From: Chloroflexota bacterium
GTDB lineage: Bacteria > Chloroflexota > Limnocylindria > P2-11E
Assembly (NCBI GenBank): GCA_005889405.1
Contig: VBFY01000063.1
Span: 153,889 to 217,888 of the forward strand
Direction of reading: 5' to 3'
DNA length: 64,000 bases
The notes below the pieces were generated by a model that saw only the letters and a program-made list of their open reading frames with translations, ran no database searches and had not been told where the DNA came from. Below are positions 16,025 to 25,108 of the stretch, in pieces (the stretch's first letter is position 1; every line of letters starts with the position of its first letter). Made by a program: the position numbers and the translations under genes.

Positions 16025-17337
16025 GGATCCACATCGTCGGCATCGGCGGCGCCGGGATGTCGGCGGTGGGGAAGCTCCTTCTCGCGGACGGACATGAGGT
16101 CACCGGCTCGGACAATGGGCGCTGGCCGCTGGCCGATGCGCTCGCGCGCGAAGGAGCGGCGGTGCACGAGCGTTTCGCGGCCGAGCACGTGCCGGGCACG
16201 GACATCCTGCTCCGGTCGAGCGCGTACCGGGAGGACAACGTCGAGGTCGCGGAGGCGCTCCGCCTCGGCATCAGGGTGTGGAAGCGTGAGGACGCCTGGC
16301 GTTTCCTGGCGAAGGGTAAGCGGGTGATCGCGGTCGCCGGCACGCACGGCAAGTCGACGACGACCGCGCTGGTCTGGTCGGCTCTGCGCGCCGGGAACGT
16401 CGATGCCTCGCTGATCTGCGGCGCCGTCCTGCGCGGCCTCCGTTCCAACGCGCACGCCGGGACGAGCGATGTGCTCGTGATCGAGGCCGACGAGTACGAC
16501 AACACGTTCCATGCGCTTGCGCCGCTGATCGCGGTCGTGACGACGGTCGATCACGACCACGTCGACATGTTCCCCACGCGCGAGTCGTACCGCGACGCGT
16601 TCCGCATCTTCGTCCGCGGCATTCAGCCCCGCGGCACCCTGGTGACGTGCATCGACGACGACGGCGCCCGCGATCTCGCGCGCTACACCGCCAGGGAGCT
16701 CGGCCGCGACGTCCTCACCTACGGATTCGGCGAACAAGCGAACCTGCCCGTGTCGCGGGTCTCCGAGAAGGTGTACGCGCTCGGCGACACGCAGGTCGGC
16801 CTGCAGATCCCCGGTCAGCACAACGCTCTCAATGCGGCCGCGGCCGTTCTCGCCGCGCATGCATTCGGCGTGACGAAGAGGGACGCCGCGCTCGGCGTGT
16901 CGGAGTTCCCCGGGGTGGAGCGGCGCCTCGAGCCACTCGGTGCCGCCGCGGGTGTAAGGGTCGTCGACGACTACGCGCACATGCCGGCCGAGATCGCCGT
17001 CGGCCTCGACGCGTTCCCGAATGCGGTCGTGGTCTTCCAGCCTCACACGCCGAGTCGCCTGGCGAAGTTCTTCGATGATTTCGTCACGGTCCTGCGTCGG
17101 GCACGTGCCGTCGTGATCGTCGAGACCTTCTCATCCGCTCGCGAGCGACCCGAGACGACCTCCCGCGCGATGGCGCTCGCCGAGGCCGTTGGCGGACGAT
17201 ACGTGCGCGACGGCGCTGAGGCCGCTCGCGTCGCTGCCGATCTCGCTGGCCCAGGCGATGTCGTGCTCGTGATGGGCGCGGGCGACGTGCGGCCCGTTGG
17301 GGAACGCGTGCTCGAGCTGCTCCGGACACCGGTGTGA
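16021..17337 (+). CDS. murC: UDP-N-acetylmuramate--L-alanine ligase MurC
   Basis: MurC adds the first amino acid, L-alanine, to UDP-MurNAc. The 438-residue protein shows the N-terminal HIVGIGGAGMSAVGKLL that distinguishes MurC from other Mur ligases, a SGSDN-like turn (TGSDNG), the P-loop VAGTHGKSTTTALV, VIEADEYDNTF, and the C-terminal VVDDYAHMPAEI. TTG 16021 overlaps the murG stop by four bases and its stop overlaps the murB GTG by four. MurC's tendency to use L-serine is what the upstream pgeF product is thought to correct. Confidence 0.95.
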   Translation: MRIHIVGIGGAGMSAVGKLLLADGHEVTGSDNGRWPLADALAREGAAVHERFAAEHVPGTDILLRSSAYREDNVEVAEALRLGIRVWKREDAWRFLAKGKRVIAVAGTHGKSTTTALVWSALRAGNVDASLICGAVLRGLRSNAHAGTSDVLVIEADEYDNTFHALAPLIAVVTTVDHDHVDMFPTRESYRDAFRIFVRGIQPRGTLVTCIDDDGARDLARYTARELGRDVLTYGFGEQANLPVSRVSEKVYALGDTQVGLQIPGQHNALNAAAAVLAAHAFGVTKRDAALGVSEFPGVERRLEPLGAAAGVRVVDDYAHMPAEIAVGLDAFPNAVVVFQPHTPSRLAKFFDDFVTVLRRARAVVIVETFSSARERPETTSRAMALAEAVGGRYVRDGAEAARVAADLAGPGDVVLVMGAGDVRPVGERVLELLRTPV

Positions 17338-18206
17338 AGCTGCTCCCGTTCGGAGTCCGCGACGAGCCTATGAACAAACACACCTCGCTCCATATCGGGG
17401 GTCCAGCCGATTTCTTCGTGCGTGTCACCACCGAGCGCGATCTCGTTGGTGCGATCGCGGTGGCGCGCGAGCACGAGCTGCCCGTGCTGATGCTCGGCGG
17501 TGGGACCAACATGCTCGTCTCGGACCTGGGCGTTCGCGGCGTCGTCCTGCAGAACGACTGGAGCGAGACGTCGGTCGACGGAACGACGATCACCGCGGCG
17601 TCCGGCACGCCGCTCGCGTCGGTCGCCGCCGCTGCGGCGCGGAACGGCATCGTCGGGCTCGAGTGGATGGCCACGGTACCCGGCACCGTCGGCGGCGCCG
17701 TCCACGGAAATGCCGGCGCATTCGGCAGCGAGACGAAGGACGTGCTCGTTGACGCCGAGCTGATGGACCTCAATGGCGCCACCTGGACGGTCCCCACCGC
17801 CGAGCTCGACTACGCGTACCGCAGGTCGATGCTGCAGGGGACGCCGATCGTGGTCATGCGCGCGAGGTTCCGCGGCACGCTGGGCGATCGCGCGAGCGCA
17901 GTCAAGCGGATCAAGGAGATCGCCAATGAGCGCATCGCCAAACAGCCGCTCGCGCAGCCGAACACCGGCTCGATCTTCCGCAACCCGCCGGGTGATCACG
18001 CTGGGAGACTGATCGAAGCGGCCGGACTGAAGGGCGCCACCGAGGGTGGAGCGATGGTGAGCACGAAGCACGCGAACTTCATCGTGAACGTCGGCGACGC
18101 GAGCGCGACGGACGTGAGAGCGCTGATGGAGCTCTGTCAGCGAGAAGTGCGCGAGAAGTTCGACGTCGAGCTGATTCCCGAAGTGGAGCTTGTTGGCGAA
18201 TGGTGA
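17334..18206 (+). CDS. murB: UDP-N-acetylenolpyruvoylglucosamine reductase MurB
   Basis: MurB reduces UDP-GlcNAc-enolpyruvate to UDP-MurNAc with NADPH and FAD. The 290-residue protein has the FAD-binding start NKHTSLHIGGPADFFV, the LGGGTNMLV and TVPGTVGGAVHGNAG loops, a tyrosine/arginine segment YRRSMLQG, and the QPNTGSIFRNP motif holding the catalytic serine. The C-terminal acidic residue is in IPEVELVG. The pattern fits the shorter type II MurB. GTG 17334 overlaps the murC stop as GTGA. MurA, the preceding enzyme, is not encoded in the window. Confidence 0.95.
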   Translation: MKLLPFGVRDEPMNKHTSLHIGGPADFFVRVTTERDLVGAIAVAREHELPVLMLGGGTNMLVSDLGVRGVVLQNDWSETSVDGTTITAASGTPLASVAAAAARNGIVGLEWMATVPGTVGGAVHGNAGAFGSETKDVLVDAELMDLNGATWTVPTAELDYAYRRSMLQGTPIVVMRARFRGTLGDRASAVKRIKEIANERIAKQPLAQPNTGSIFRNPPGDHAGRLIEAAGLKGATEGGAMVSTKHANFIVNVGDASATDVRALMELCQREVREKFDVELIPEVELVGEW

Positions 18207-18369
18207 TCCTCCGAGCGCGCGCCGCGGGTCCTGCCCCGGCTCGGGGTTCTCGCTCGCTCGAAACGTATCCCCGCCCGTCCGCCTGCGTCACTTGCGCGTT
18301 TGGCGGGGCCCCTCGACTCTCGCTCGCGAGAACGCCACTCGCCGTGTCACCCGCGGCGCGCGTCGCGTC

Positions 18370-19476
18370 GTGACCCCCTCCTCATCAGGCCCCAAACGAA
18401 TTCGAGTCGGCATCCTTACAGGCGGCGCATCTGCTGAACGCGACATCTCGCTCGCAACGGGCGCTCAGATCGCCGACAGCTTGCCGAAGGATCGCTTCGA
18501 AACCGTGCTCCTGGATCCGCTCGCCTTGATGGCACGCAATCCGTCGCTGAGCGACGAGCAACGCGAACAGGCGCGGTCGCTTCTTCAGAGCGGCGGCCTG
18601 CTCAAGCATCCGCGCGCCCTCCCCAAGGGGCTCGAAGCGCACATCGCGAGCGCCGAGAAGGCGATCGTTCCGGCGTCGGCGGCGATGTCGAACAGCGCGG
18701 GCCCGGTCGACGTGGTGATCCTCGCGCTCCACGGCACGTGGGGCGAGGACGGGCGGATCCAGGGTCTGCTCGATACGGTCGGCATCCCGTACACGGGGTC
18801 GGGCGTGCTCGCCTCGGCCCTCGCGATGGATAAGGTCATGGCCAAGCGTGTCCTCGCGTCGGAAGGTCTCGATGTCCCGCGTGGCGTGGTGGTCGCGTCA
18901 GCGTCGGACGACGATCTGGCGGAGGCGCGGGCCGTCGGCCTGCCGGTATTCGTGAAGCCAGTCGCGGGTGGCTCGAGCGTAGGTGCGGCGATCGTCACCC
19001 GGGCCGAGCAGCTCGCGCCGGCGATCATCGAGGCACTGAAGTTCGACGAACGCGCCCTCATCGAAGAGCTCGTCGGTGGCACGGAGCTGACGGTCGCCGT
19101 CATCGGCAACGACGAGCTGACACCGCTTCCGGTCATCGAGATCGTCACCAGACGCGAATTCTTCGACTACACGGCGAAGTACAGCTCCGGGGAGAGCGAG
19201 GAGATCGTGCCCGCGCGCATCGCGGACGACGTCGCGCGACGCGCGCAGGACATTGCCGTCCGCGCGCACCTGGCGCTCGGCTGTCGCGGGATGTCGCGGA
19301 CCGACCTGATGTTGTCTGGTGACCGAATGGTCGTGCTCGAGGTCAACACCATCCCGGGCATGACCGCGAACAGCCTGCTGCCGAAGGCGGCGCGCGCCGC
19401 CGGCATCCAGTTCGGCGATCTCCTCGCGCGCTTCGTCGAGTGGGCCCTCGAGGACGCGCGCCGGCGCGCGCGCTGA
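18370..19476 (+). CDS. ddl: D-alanine--D-alanine ligase
   Basis: Ddl is an ATP-grasp enzyme joining two D-alanines for MurF. The 368-residue reading from GTG 18370 begins just before the first strand (RVGILTGGASAERDISLATG). It shows ALHGTWGEDGRIQG, GSGVLASALAMDK, the ATP-grasp FVKPVAGGSSVG, the omega-loop DYTAKYSSGES with the tyrosine typical of D-Ala-D-Ala (not D-lactate) ligases, and VLEVNTIPGMT. The open frame reaches back to 18190, overlapping murB, but that part is arginine-rich and unlike Ddl. That leaves 163 bases of non-coding sequence after murB. The end overlaps ftsQ by 37 bases. Confidence 0.93.
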   Translation: MTPSSSGPKRIRVGILTGGASAERDISLATGAQIADSLPKDRFETVLLDPLALMARNPSLSDEQREQARSLLQSGGLLKHPRALPKGLEAHIASAEKAIVPASAAMSNSAGPVDVVILALHGTWGEDGRIQGLLDTVGIPYTGSGVLASALAMDKVMAKRVLASEGLDVPRGVVVASASDDDLAEARAVGLPVFVKPVAGGSSVGAAIVTRAEQLAPAIIEALKFDERALIEELVGGTELTVAVIGNDELTPLPVIEIVTRREFFDYTAKYSSGESEEIVPARIADDVARRAQDIAVRAHLALGCRGMSRTDLMLSGDRMVVLEVNTIPGMTANSLLPKAARAAGIQFGDLLARFVEWALEDARRRAR

Positions 19477-20246
19477 GCGCTCGCTCCCGACGTTCCAGCC
19501 GCAGCGCCCCCCGCCGCCGGCGGCCGGCGTTCCGCATCAAGGATCCAGCGCGTGCGGGCGCCGCGCTCATCGCGATCGCCTGCGCCGCGGCGCTCCTCGT
19601 CGTGGCGCTCGCGGACCTCGCGCATATCGAGGACGTCGTCGTTGTTGGGGCGAGGCACGTGTCGCGCGATGCCGCACGGTCCCAGAGTGGCCTCGACGGT
19701 GTGCCGACATTCCTCGCCAGCGCGGCCGATGCCCGCGCGCAGCTGCGGACGCTTCCCGCGGTGCGCGACGCAAGGGTCGAGGTCGTGCTGCCCTCCACGG
19801 CGCGGATCACGCTCGTCGAGCGCGAGGCCGTGGGCCGGTGGGTCGCGAGCGACAACGTCGAGTGGTTCTTCGACGGGGGCGGTGTCCTCTTTCCGTCGAT
19901 CGACCGGACTGGCGCGCCGGACCTGCGGATATTCGATGAGCGCGCACCGCGCAGCGCCGGCGAGCGCATCGATCCGCCCGCTCTCGTCGACTCCGCGCTC
20001 CGTCTTGCCGCGCTGGCGCCAGGCGAGCTGCGCAGCGACGCCAACGATCTGCGCGTCGTGATGACCGCGGGTCCGAACGGTCTGGTGCTCCGCACCGGAG
20101 CGAAGTGGGAGGTCCGCTTCGGGACGGCCGATCGCTTCGACGAGAAACTGTCTCTCGCGAGGCGCTTCCTCAGGGACAACCCAACGCGGCGCTTAGACTA
20201 CGTCGACGTGCGCAGCCCCGATCGCATCGTCTTCAGCCCGAATTAG
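19440..20246 (+). CDS. ftsQ: Cell division protein FtsQ (POTRA domain)
   Basis: FtsQ/DivIB links early and late division proteins and holds FtsL and FtsB. The 268-residue protein has a basic N-terminus, one membrane helix (about residues 40-60, ALIAIACAAALLVVAL), and a POTRA domain with the pattern IEDVVVVGARHVSRDAARSQ then RTLPAVRDARVEVVLPSTARITLVEREAVGRW. A beta domain (FtsQ/DivIB C-terminal part) follows. GTG 19440 lies 37 bases inside ddl; a later start is possible because the first 30 residues are low-complexity. Position between ddl and ftsA matches many dcw clusters. Confidence 0.88.
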   Translation: MGPRGRAPARALSARSRRSSRSAPRRRRPAFRIKDPARAGAALIAIACAAALLVVALADLAHIEDVVVVGARHVSRDAARSQSGLDGVPTFLASAADARAQLRTLPAVRDARVEVVLPSTARITLVEREAVGRWVASDNVEWFFDGGGVLFPSIDRTGAPDLRIFDERAPRSAGERIDPPALVDSALRLAALAPGELRSDANDLRVVMTAGPNGLVLRTGAKWEVRFGTADRFDEKLSLARRFLRDNPTRRLDYVDVRSPDRIVFSPN

Positions 20247-20252
20247 TCCTTC

Positions 20253-20576
20253 GTGTGGCTTCCGCTCCTCGGTCTGGTGGCCGGGGTGCTGCTCGGACTC
20301 GCACTGCGCTTCAACTTACCGATCGAGTGGGCGCGCTACACGGCGGTCGGCATCCTCGCCGCGCTCGACTCGCTTCTCGGCGCCTTTCGCGCCGAGCTCG
20401 AAGGACACTTCGACACGCGCATCTTCCTGTCTGGCTTCTATACCAACGCGCTCCTCGCGGCCGCGCTGACGTTCCTGGGTGACAGGCTGGGTATCGACCT
20501 CTATCTCGTTGCTCTGTTCGCGTTCGGCTGGCGCATCTTCCAGAACGTCGCTGTAATCAGGCGCCATTTCCTTTAG
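20253..20576 (+). CDS. sbp: Small basic membrane protein Sbp (DUF1290)
   Basis: A 107-residue protein with three hydrophobic helices and a central segment (GRFRAEL-type, here LLGAFRAELEGHFDTRIF) followed by FYTNALLAAALTFLGDRLGIDLYLVALFAF. This is the DUF1290/small basic protein pattern found next to divIB or ftsQ and ftsA in Gram-positive-like dcw clusters. Its role is unknown, though its constant place among division genes suggests a part in septation. GTG 20253 follows the ftsQ stop by six bases. Confidence 0.82.
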   Translation: MWLPLLGLVAGVLLGLALRFNLPIEWARYTAVGILAALDSLLGAFRAELEGHFDTRIFLSGFYTNALLAAALTFLGDRLGIDLYLVALFAFGWRIFQNVAVIRRHFL

Positions 20577-20643
20577 TCTCGGACGGGCGGTCGCGCGGAT
20601 GCAGGCGGGGAGCAGAAGGAGAGTCAAGGAAGGCGGACGCTCC

Positions 20644-21879
20644 GTGACTGACCAGACCGTGCTCGTCGCGATCGACATCGGTACCACGAAGGTCTGCGTG
20701 CTCATCGGTGAGGTGGGCGGCCGCAGCGGTGGCGTTGACGTGATCGGAATCGGGCAGGCACCCTCGGACGGCCTCCGGAAGGGTGTCGTGATCGATATCG
20801 ACCGCACCGTCCAGTCCGTGGCCGCCGCTGTGGATGCGGCCGAGCGCCTCTCCGGCCTCAAGGTCCGCTCCGCGTTCGTCGGCATCTCCGGCATGCACGT
20901 GGGCTCGCAGAACTCCCGCGGGATGATCGCCGTGTCCGGCCGCCAGCACGACGTGACGCGCGAGGACACGGTGCGGGCGATCGAGGCCGCCCGCGCGGTA
21001 TCGATCCCGAACACACGCGAGATCCTCCATGTGATCCCCCGCGGCTATGTCGTCGACGGCCAGGAGGGCGTGCGGGATCCCATCGGGATGAGCGCCGTCC
21101 GCCTGGAGGTCGAGGCGCACATCGTGACGGCGTCCTCCTCGAGCGTCACGAATCTCACGAAATGCGTGCAGAAGGCCGGTGTCGAGATCGACGAGCTCGT
21201 CCTGGCGCCCCTTGCCACGGCGGAGGTGGTCCTCACCGACGAGGAACGCGAGCTCGGCGTCGTCCTCTGCGACATCGGAGGCGATACGACGGACGTCGCG
21301 GTGTTCCAAGATGGCTCCATCCGCCACTGCGCGACCATCCAGATGGGCGCGCGCAGCGTCACGAGCGACCTGGGCTTGCTTCTCCGCGTCACTCCCGACG
21401 TTGCCGAGACGCTCAAGATCAAGCAGGGGACCGCCCTGCCCCTCGAGGTCGACCCGGACGAGGTGATGCAGATCACGTCCATCGGCGAAGAGGTGCCGCG
21501 GCCGATCACGCGGCGGCACATGGCGCAGATCATCGAGGCGCGCACAGCCGAGCTGTTCGACCACGTGGCCAGGGAGATCGAGGCGGCGGGAGCCACCAAC
21601 CGGCTGCAGGCCGGGGTGGTGCTCACCGGCGGCGGTGCGCTGCTCACCGGCATCGCCCGGGCGGCCCGCGACCAGCTCGGAATGGCCGCGCGCGTCATGT
21701 CGCCCACCGGACTCGGCGGTCTGACCGATTCCATCGCCGCTCCGCCCTACTCCGCATCATCGGGACTGCTCATTTGGGGTGCCAAGAACTGGTCCGCCGA
21801 CGAAGACCACGTCGCTGCTCGCTCCCTCGACGGTGTTGGGGGTCGCCTCTCGCGCCTCTTCCGCTCACTCATGCCCTAA
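20644..21879 (+). CDS. ftsA: Cell division protein FtsA
   Basis: FtsA is the actin-like ATPase that tethers FtsZ to the membrane. The 411-residue protein shows the phosphate-1 loop VAIDIGTTKVCVLIGE, the SHS2 (1C) insertion with VISGMHV-like VGISGMHVGSQNSRG, the phosphate-2 loop VLCDIGGDTTDVAVF, and the adenosine motif VVLTGGGALLTGI. The C-terminus (GGRLSRLFRSLMP) is a short amphipathic helix of the kind FtsA uses to bind the membrane. I chose GTG 20644, 20 bases after an AAGGAAGG-like site; an ATG at 20599 would add 15 residues. It is followed by a 111-base gap and ftsZ. Confidence 0.94.
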   Translation: MTDQTVLVAIDIGTTKVCVLIGEVGGRSGGVDVIGIGQAPSDGLRKGVVIDIDRTVQSVAAAVDAAERLSGLKVRSAFVGISGMHVGSQNSRGMIAVSGRQHDVTREDTVRAIEAARAVSIPNTREILHVIPRGYVVDGQEGVRDPIGMSAVRLEVEAHIVTASSSSVTNLTKCVQKAGVEIDELVLAPLATAEVVLTDEERELGVVLCDIGGDTTDVAVFQDGSIRHCATIQMGARSVTSDLGLLLRVTPDVAETLKIKQGTALPLEVDPDEVMQITSIGEEVPRPITRRHMAQIIEARTAELFDHVAREIEAAGATNRLQAGVVLTGGGALLTGIARAARDQLGMAARVMSPTGLGGLTDSIAAPPYSASSGLLIWGAKNWSADEDHVAARSLDGVGGRLSRLFRSLMP

Positions 21880-21905
21880 GTTGCGCGGCGATCAGCCCCT
21901 AACAC

Positions 21906-21933
21906 TCGACCTTGCGCTGCGTTCGGGTATAGA
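21906..21933 (+). promoter_or_regulatory. Possible promoter in front of ftsZ
   Basis: TCGACC (21906-21911) and TATAGA (21928-21933) are 16 bases apart, each matching four of six consensus positions. The stretch is A/T-richer than its surroundings and lies in the 111-base gap between ftsA and ftsZ, where a separate ftsZ promoter is common. The match is weak. Confidence 0.3.
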
Positions 21934-21990
21934 GTTCACGGCAACAACTTAAGAACTTCGTGCAGCGGCCGTCAGGGGAGGGGCAGCGGC

Positions 21991-23139
21991 ATGGAAGTGG
22001 TTTGGAGACTGCCCATGCCCCTCCGGAGCGACATAGAAAATTTCGCTCTCATCAAGGTCGTCGGTGTCGGCGGCGGCGGATCGAACGCCGTAAATCGCAT
22101 GATCCGTGCGGAGCTGATGGGCGTCGAGTTCATCGCGGTGAACACCGACGCTCAGGCGCTGCTCCTTTCGGACGCACCGCACAAGATCCGTATCGGCGAC
22201 AAGGTCACGAAGGGCCTTGGCGCCGGCGCCGATCCCAGTATTGGTCGCAAAGCCGCCGAAGACGATAGCGAGAAGCTCTACGAGGCACTCAAGGAAGCCG
22301 ACATGATCTTCGTCACCGCCGGCATGGGTGGCGGAACGGGGACCGGCGGCGCTCCGGTCATCGCCGAGATCGCGAAGGACATCGGCGCGCTCACCGTCGC
22401 CGTCGTCACGAAGCCCTTCGGCTTCGAGGGCGCGAAGCGGAAACTCCTCGCGGAGCAGGGGATCAGCGATCTCGTCGACAAGGTCGACACGCTCATCACG
22501 ATCCCCAACGATCGGCTGCTGCAGGTCGTCGAAAAGCGCACCAGCATGGTCGACGCGTTCCGCATCGTCGACGATGTGTTGCGCCAGGGCGTGCAGGGCA
22601 TCAGCGATCTCATCACGGTCCCCGGTCTCATCAACCTCGACTTCGCCGACGTGAAGACGATCATGACCAACGCGGGCTCGGCGCTTATGGGCATCGGACA
22701 CGGCACCGGCGAGACGCGAGCCGCGGATGCCGCGCGCCAGGCCATCCAGTCGCCACTCCTCGAACAGTCCATCGACGGCGCGCGCGGCGTGCTGTTCACG
22801 ATCACCGGCGGTCCGGACCTCGCGCTATTCGAGGTCAACGAAGCCGCCGAGATCATCCATGCCGCCGCGGACCCCGAAGCGAACATCATCTTCGGCGCGG
22901 TGATCGACGAGCGTATGGGTCAGGACGTGAAGATCAGCGTCATCGCGACGGGGTTCGACCAGTCCCGGCCGCTGAAGCGGATCGATCAGCCCATGTACAA
23001 GCGGCAGGTCGAGCAGCGGCCGATCGAGCGCCCTACTCCGGCGGTCGCGCCGCAGGCGCAGGCCGCGACGAAGGCGCATGACGAGAAGAAATTCGATCCG
23101 AACGATCTCGAGGTGCCGAGCTTCTTGCGTCGCCGCTGA
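21991..23139 (+). CDS. ftsZ: Cell division GTPase FtsZ
   Basis: FtsZ is the tubulin homologue that forms the division ring. The 382-residue protein has the nucleotide-binding [16 protein letters not shown], the tubulin signature [17 protein letters not shown], the [10 protein letters not shown] helix, the T7 synergy segment [11 protein letters not shown] that activates GTP hydrolysis, and the conserved tail [11 protein letters not shown] for binding FtsA or other anchors. ATG 21991 follows GGGGAGGGG; a second ATG eight codons later is possible. The N-terminus and tail are complete, so the protein should be functional. Confidence 0.97.
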   Translation: MEVVWRLPMPLRSDIENFALIKVVGVGGGGSNAVNRMIRAELMGVEFIAVNTDAQALLLSDAPHKIRIGDKVTKGLGAGADPSIGRKAAEDDSEKLYEALKEADMIFVTAGMGGGTGTGGAPVIAEIAKDIGALTVAVVTKPFGFEGAKRKLLAEQGISDLVDKVDTLITIPNDRLLQVVEKRTSMVDAFRIVDDVLRQGVQGISDLITVPGLINLDFADVKTIMTNAGSALMGIGHGTGETRAADAARQAIQSPLLEQSIDGARGVLFTITGGPDLALFEVNEAAEIIHAAADPEANIIFGAVIDERMGQDVKISVIATGFDQSRPLKRIDQPMYKRQVEQRPIERPTPAVAPQAQAATKAHDEKKFDPNDLEVPSFLRRR

Positions 23140-23166
23140 GGGATCTCCTTAGTAGCCGATCCCTTT
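23139..23166 (+). terminator. Candidate terminator after ftsZ
   Basis: A 7-base stem AGGGATC/GATCCCT (23139-23145 and 23158-23164) with a 12-base loop begins at the last base of the ftsZ stop and is followed by TTT. It is short and the loop is large, so it is only a fair candidate for ending the dcw transcript before the nrdR promoter. Confidence 0.4.
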
Positions 23167-23200
23167 CGGGCCGGTCGCCGTCGCCACTTGGCCCGGCCCG

Positions 23201-23230
23201 TTGACCCTCCGCCGTGCCGGGCACTAGATT
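23201..23230 (+). promoter_or_regulatory. Candidate nrdR promoter
   Basis: TTGACC (23201-23206; five of six consensus bases) and TAGATT (23225-23230; four of six) are 18 bases apart. The -10 element sits inside the first NrdR-box-like site, so repressor binding would exclude RNA polymerase. Confidence 0.5.
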
Positions 23231-23236
23231 TTGTGC
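23221..23236 (+). promoter_or_regulatory. NrdR-box-like site 1
   Basis: The 16-mer GCACTAGATTTTGTGC matches the NrdR-box consensus ACACWATATATWGTGT at 12 of 16 positions and has inverted GCAC/GTGC ends. It overlaps the candidate -10 element of nrdR. Confidence 0.6.
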
Positions 23237-23242
23237 CCCGAT

Positions 23243-23258
23243 CCCCCATATCTTGTGT
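23243..23258 (+). promoter_or_regulatory. NrdR-box-like site 2
   Basis: The 16-mer CCCCCATATCTTGTGT matches the NrdR-box consensus at 12 of 16 positions, with a strong right half. It starts 22 bases after site 1, about two helical turns, and ends two bases before the nrdR start codon. Confidence 0.55.
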
Positions 23259-23260
23259 AT

Positions 23261-23800
23261 GTGCGTTGCCCATCCTGCGGCCATGAGGACACTCGCGTCG
23301 TCGACTCCCGTGAGGCGGAGGACGGCGACTCGATCCGCCGCCGTCGCGCCTGCGACTCGTGCGGCGAGCGATTCACGACCCGCGAGCGCTCGGAGTCGGC
23401 CCGCATCCAGGTCGTGAAGCGCGACGGGACTCGTCAGGAATTCGATCGACGCAAGCTCGGGAGCGCGATCGGGAAGGCGGCGTCGAAGCAGCTCGCTCCC
23501 GACGCGATCGACCGCCTGATCGACGACCTCGAGACGACGATCCGTCAGAGCGGTACCTCCGAGGTCGGATCGCAGAGGATCGGCGAGATGGTGCTCGAGC
23601 GTCTCGCGGAGTCCGATCCGATGAGCTACCTGCGATTCAAGATCGTCTACTCGAGTCTCCAAGACCCGGATGCGCTCTACGACGAGCTCGAGACGCTTGT
23701 GCGACGTCGCCGAGAGGCCCGCGATCGCCGCTTCGCCGAACAGACGACGCTGCCGATCGAGCCCGCCGTCGCGGTCCCGGGCCGTCGTCGCCGACGCTGA
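23261..23800 (+). CDS. nrdR: Ribonucleotide reductase repressor NrdR
   Basis: NrdR senses ATP/dATP through an ATP-cone and represses ribonucleotide reductase genes. The 179-residue protein starts VRCPSCGHEDTRVVDSR and has the second zinc knuckle CDSCGERFTTRER. The ATP-cone follows (VVKRDGTRQEFDRRKLGSAI), with ASKQL, SEVGSQRIGEMVLERL and MSYLRFKIVYSSL. GTG 23261 is chosen because NrdR proteins begin right at the first zinc knuckle; an ATG at 23231 would place the coding region over the operator sites. A basic tail (GRRRRR) extends beyond the usual end. Two NrdR-box-like sites just upstream suggest autoregulation; no reductase gene is in the window. Confidence 0.95.
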   Translation: MRCPSCGHEDTRVVDSREAEDGDSIRRRRACDSCGERFTTRERSESARIQVVKRDGTRQEFDRRKLGSAIGKAASKQLAPDAIDRLIDDLETTIRQSGTSEVGSQRIGEMVLERLAESDPMSYLRFKIVYSSLQDPDALYDELETLVRRRREARDRRFAEQTTLPIEPAVAVPGRRRRR

Positions 23801-23858
23801 CTCTGACTGACAACAGCGCCGCGGCAGGACCCGCGGCGCCTCCGACGCGAGCTGCGGC

Positions 23859-24551
23859 ATGACAGTGCGGGCGGTCCTCTGGGATCTCGATGGCACGCTC
23901 ACCGACAGCGTCCGGTTCGTCGTCGATACGGCGAATCGCGTCATCGAGGCGCATGGCGGGTCGCCGCTCGCGTTCGAGAGCGTTGGGGCGATGACGGGAT
24001 TGCCGCTTGAAGAGATCTTTCGCATGGCGTGGCCCGATCTGACACCCGATCTCGCGCACAGCTACCGCGCCGAATATCGCGACATCTACGACCGCGAGGT
24101 CATCCCGGTCACAAAGCTGTACGACGGCGCGCGCGAGACGCTGCACGCGTTCCACGCGTTCGGACTGCTCCAGGCCACCGTCACGGGCAAACGCGCCGCC
24201 GACTGCGAGCGCATCCTGCGCGGCCTCGGCATCGCGAGCGAGATCGATGTCTACCTCGGCGGCGATTCGGTGACGCGACCAAAGCCCGCGCCGGATCTCG
24301 CGCAGCACGCGATGGAGCGCCTTCGCTGCGTGCCGCATGAGTGCGTCGTGATCGGCGACGCGAACGCGGACATCGCGATGGGGAAGGCCGCGGGCGCGCG
24401 CACCATCCAGGTCCTTTGGGGTTTCGCGCGCGAGCGGATCGACGGCGCCGACGATGTGGTCGCCACCTGGGTGGATCTGCGCGAAACCGTCTTCGCGCTC
24501 GCGGACCCTGCCCAGCCCATACTTCGCGACCGTGGTGCTCTCGGACCGTGA
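23859..24551 (+). CDS. HAD-superfamily phosphatase (phosphoglycolate phosphatase-like)
   Basis: A 230-residue HAD hydrolase of the Gph/PGP type. Motif I is [11 protein letters not shown] with the nucleophile and acid aspartates near residues 9 and 11. An alpha-helical C1 cap follows, motif II is TVTGKR, the lysine motif is RPKPAPD, and motif IV is [17 protein letters not shown]. The likely substrate is a small phosphate ester such as phosphoglycolate or a nucleotide, which cannot be fixed from sequence. It overlaps the start of dcd by about 20 bases, which hints at a nucleotide-related job, but that is only context. Confidence 0.85.
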   Translation: MTVRAVLWDLDGTLTDSVRFVVDTANRVIEAHGGSPLAFESVGAMTGLPLEEIFRMAWPDLTPDLAHSYRAEYRDIYDREVIPVTKLYDGARETLHAFHAFGLLQATVTGKRAADCERILRGLGIASEIDVYLGGDSVTRPKPAPDLAQHAMERLRCVPHECVVIGDANADIAMGKAAGARTIQVLWGFARERIDGADDVVATWVDLRETVFALADPAQPILRDRGALGP

Positions 24552-25104
24552 CATCCGCGTCGCGATCGCATCCGGGCGGATCGGCATCGATCCCTTCGAC
24601 CCGTCCTGTGTCCAACCCGCGAGCATCGACATCCGCCTCGACCGCTTCTTCCGCGTCTTCCGGTCGAGCCGCCACGCATACATCGATCTCGCGCGTCCGC
24701 TTGACGACATCACCGAGCTCGTCGAAGTCGCCGAGACCGAAGCGTTCATCCTGCATCCCGGCGAGTTCGTTCTGGGCTCGACGCGCGAACGTATCCGCCT
24801 CTCCGACGACGTCGTCTCTCGCGTCGAAGGCAAAAGCAGTTTGGGCAGGCTTGGCTTGCTGATCCACAGCACCGCGGGCTTTATCGACCCCGCCTGGGAC
24901 GGGCACATCACGCTCGAGCTCTCGAACGTGAACACCATCCCGATCACGCTGTACCCCGGAATGCGCGTCGGACAGCTGTCGTTCTTCCCGCTCAGCAGCC
25001 CGGCCGAGAGGCCGTACGGGTCTCCGGAGCTCGGCTCGAGCTATCAGGGGCAGGTCGGGCCCACGCCGTCGCGCTATCGGCTCGATGTCCCGCCGAAGCG
25101 GTAA
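24532..25104 (+). CDS. dcd: dCTP deaminase
   Basis: Dcd turns dCTP into dUTP for dTMP synthesis. The 190-residue protein has the N-terminal [21 protein letters not shown], the [10 protein letters not shown] strand, [12 protein letters not shown], and the signature [33 protein letters not shown] that includes the catalytic glutamate. The end [11 protein letters not shown] is also typical. GTG codons at 24532 and 24535 are adjacent candidate starts overlapping the HAD gene. Whether it also hydrolyses dUTP (Dcd-Dut type) cannot be decided here. It lies in a nucleotide-flavoured set with nrdR. Confidence 0.93.
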   Translation: MVLSDRDIRVAIASGRIGIDPFDPSCVQPASIDIRLDRFFRVFRSSRHAYIDLARPLDDITELVEVAETEAFILHPGEFVLGSTRERIRLSDDVVSRVEGKSSLGRLGLLIHSTAGFIDPAWDGHITLELSNVNTIPITLYPGMRVGQLSFFPLSSPAERPYGSPELGSSYQGQVGPTPSRYRLDVPPKR

Positions 25105-25108
25105 CGAG

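Noticed and set aside
18207..18369. N-terminal extension of ddl over the murB-ddl gap
   Set aside because: The extension is arginine/proline-rich and Ddl proteins start right at the RVGILTGG strand, so the gap is treated as non-coding.
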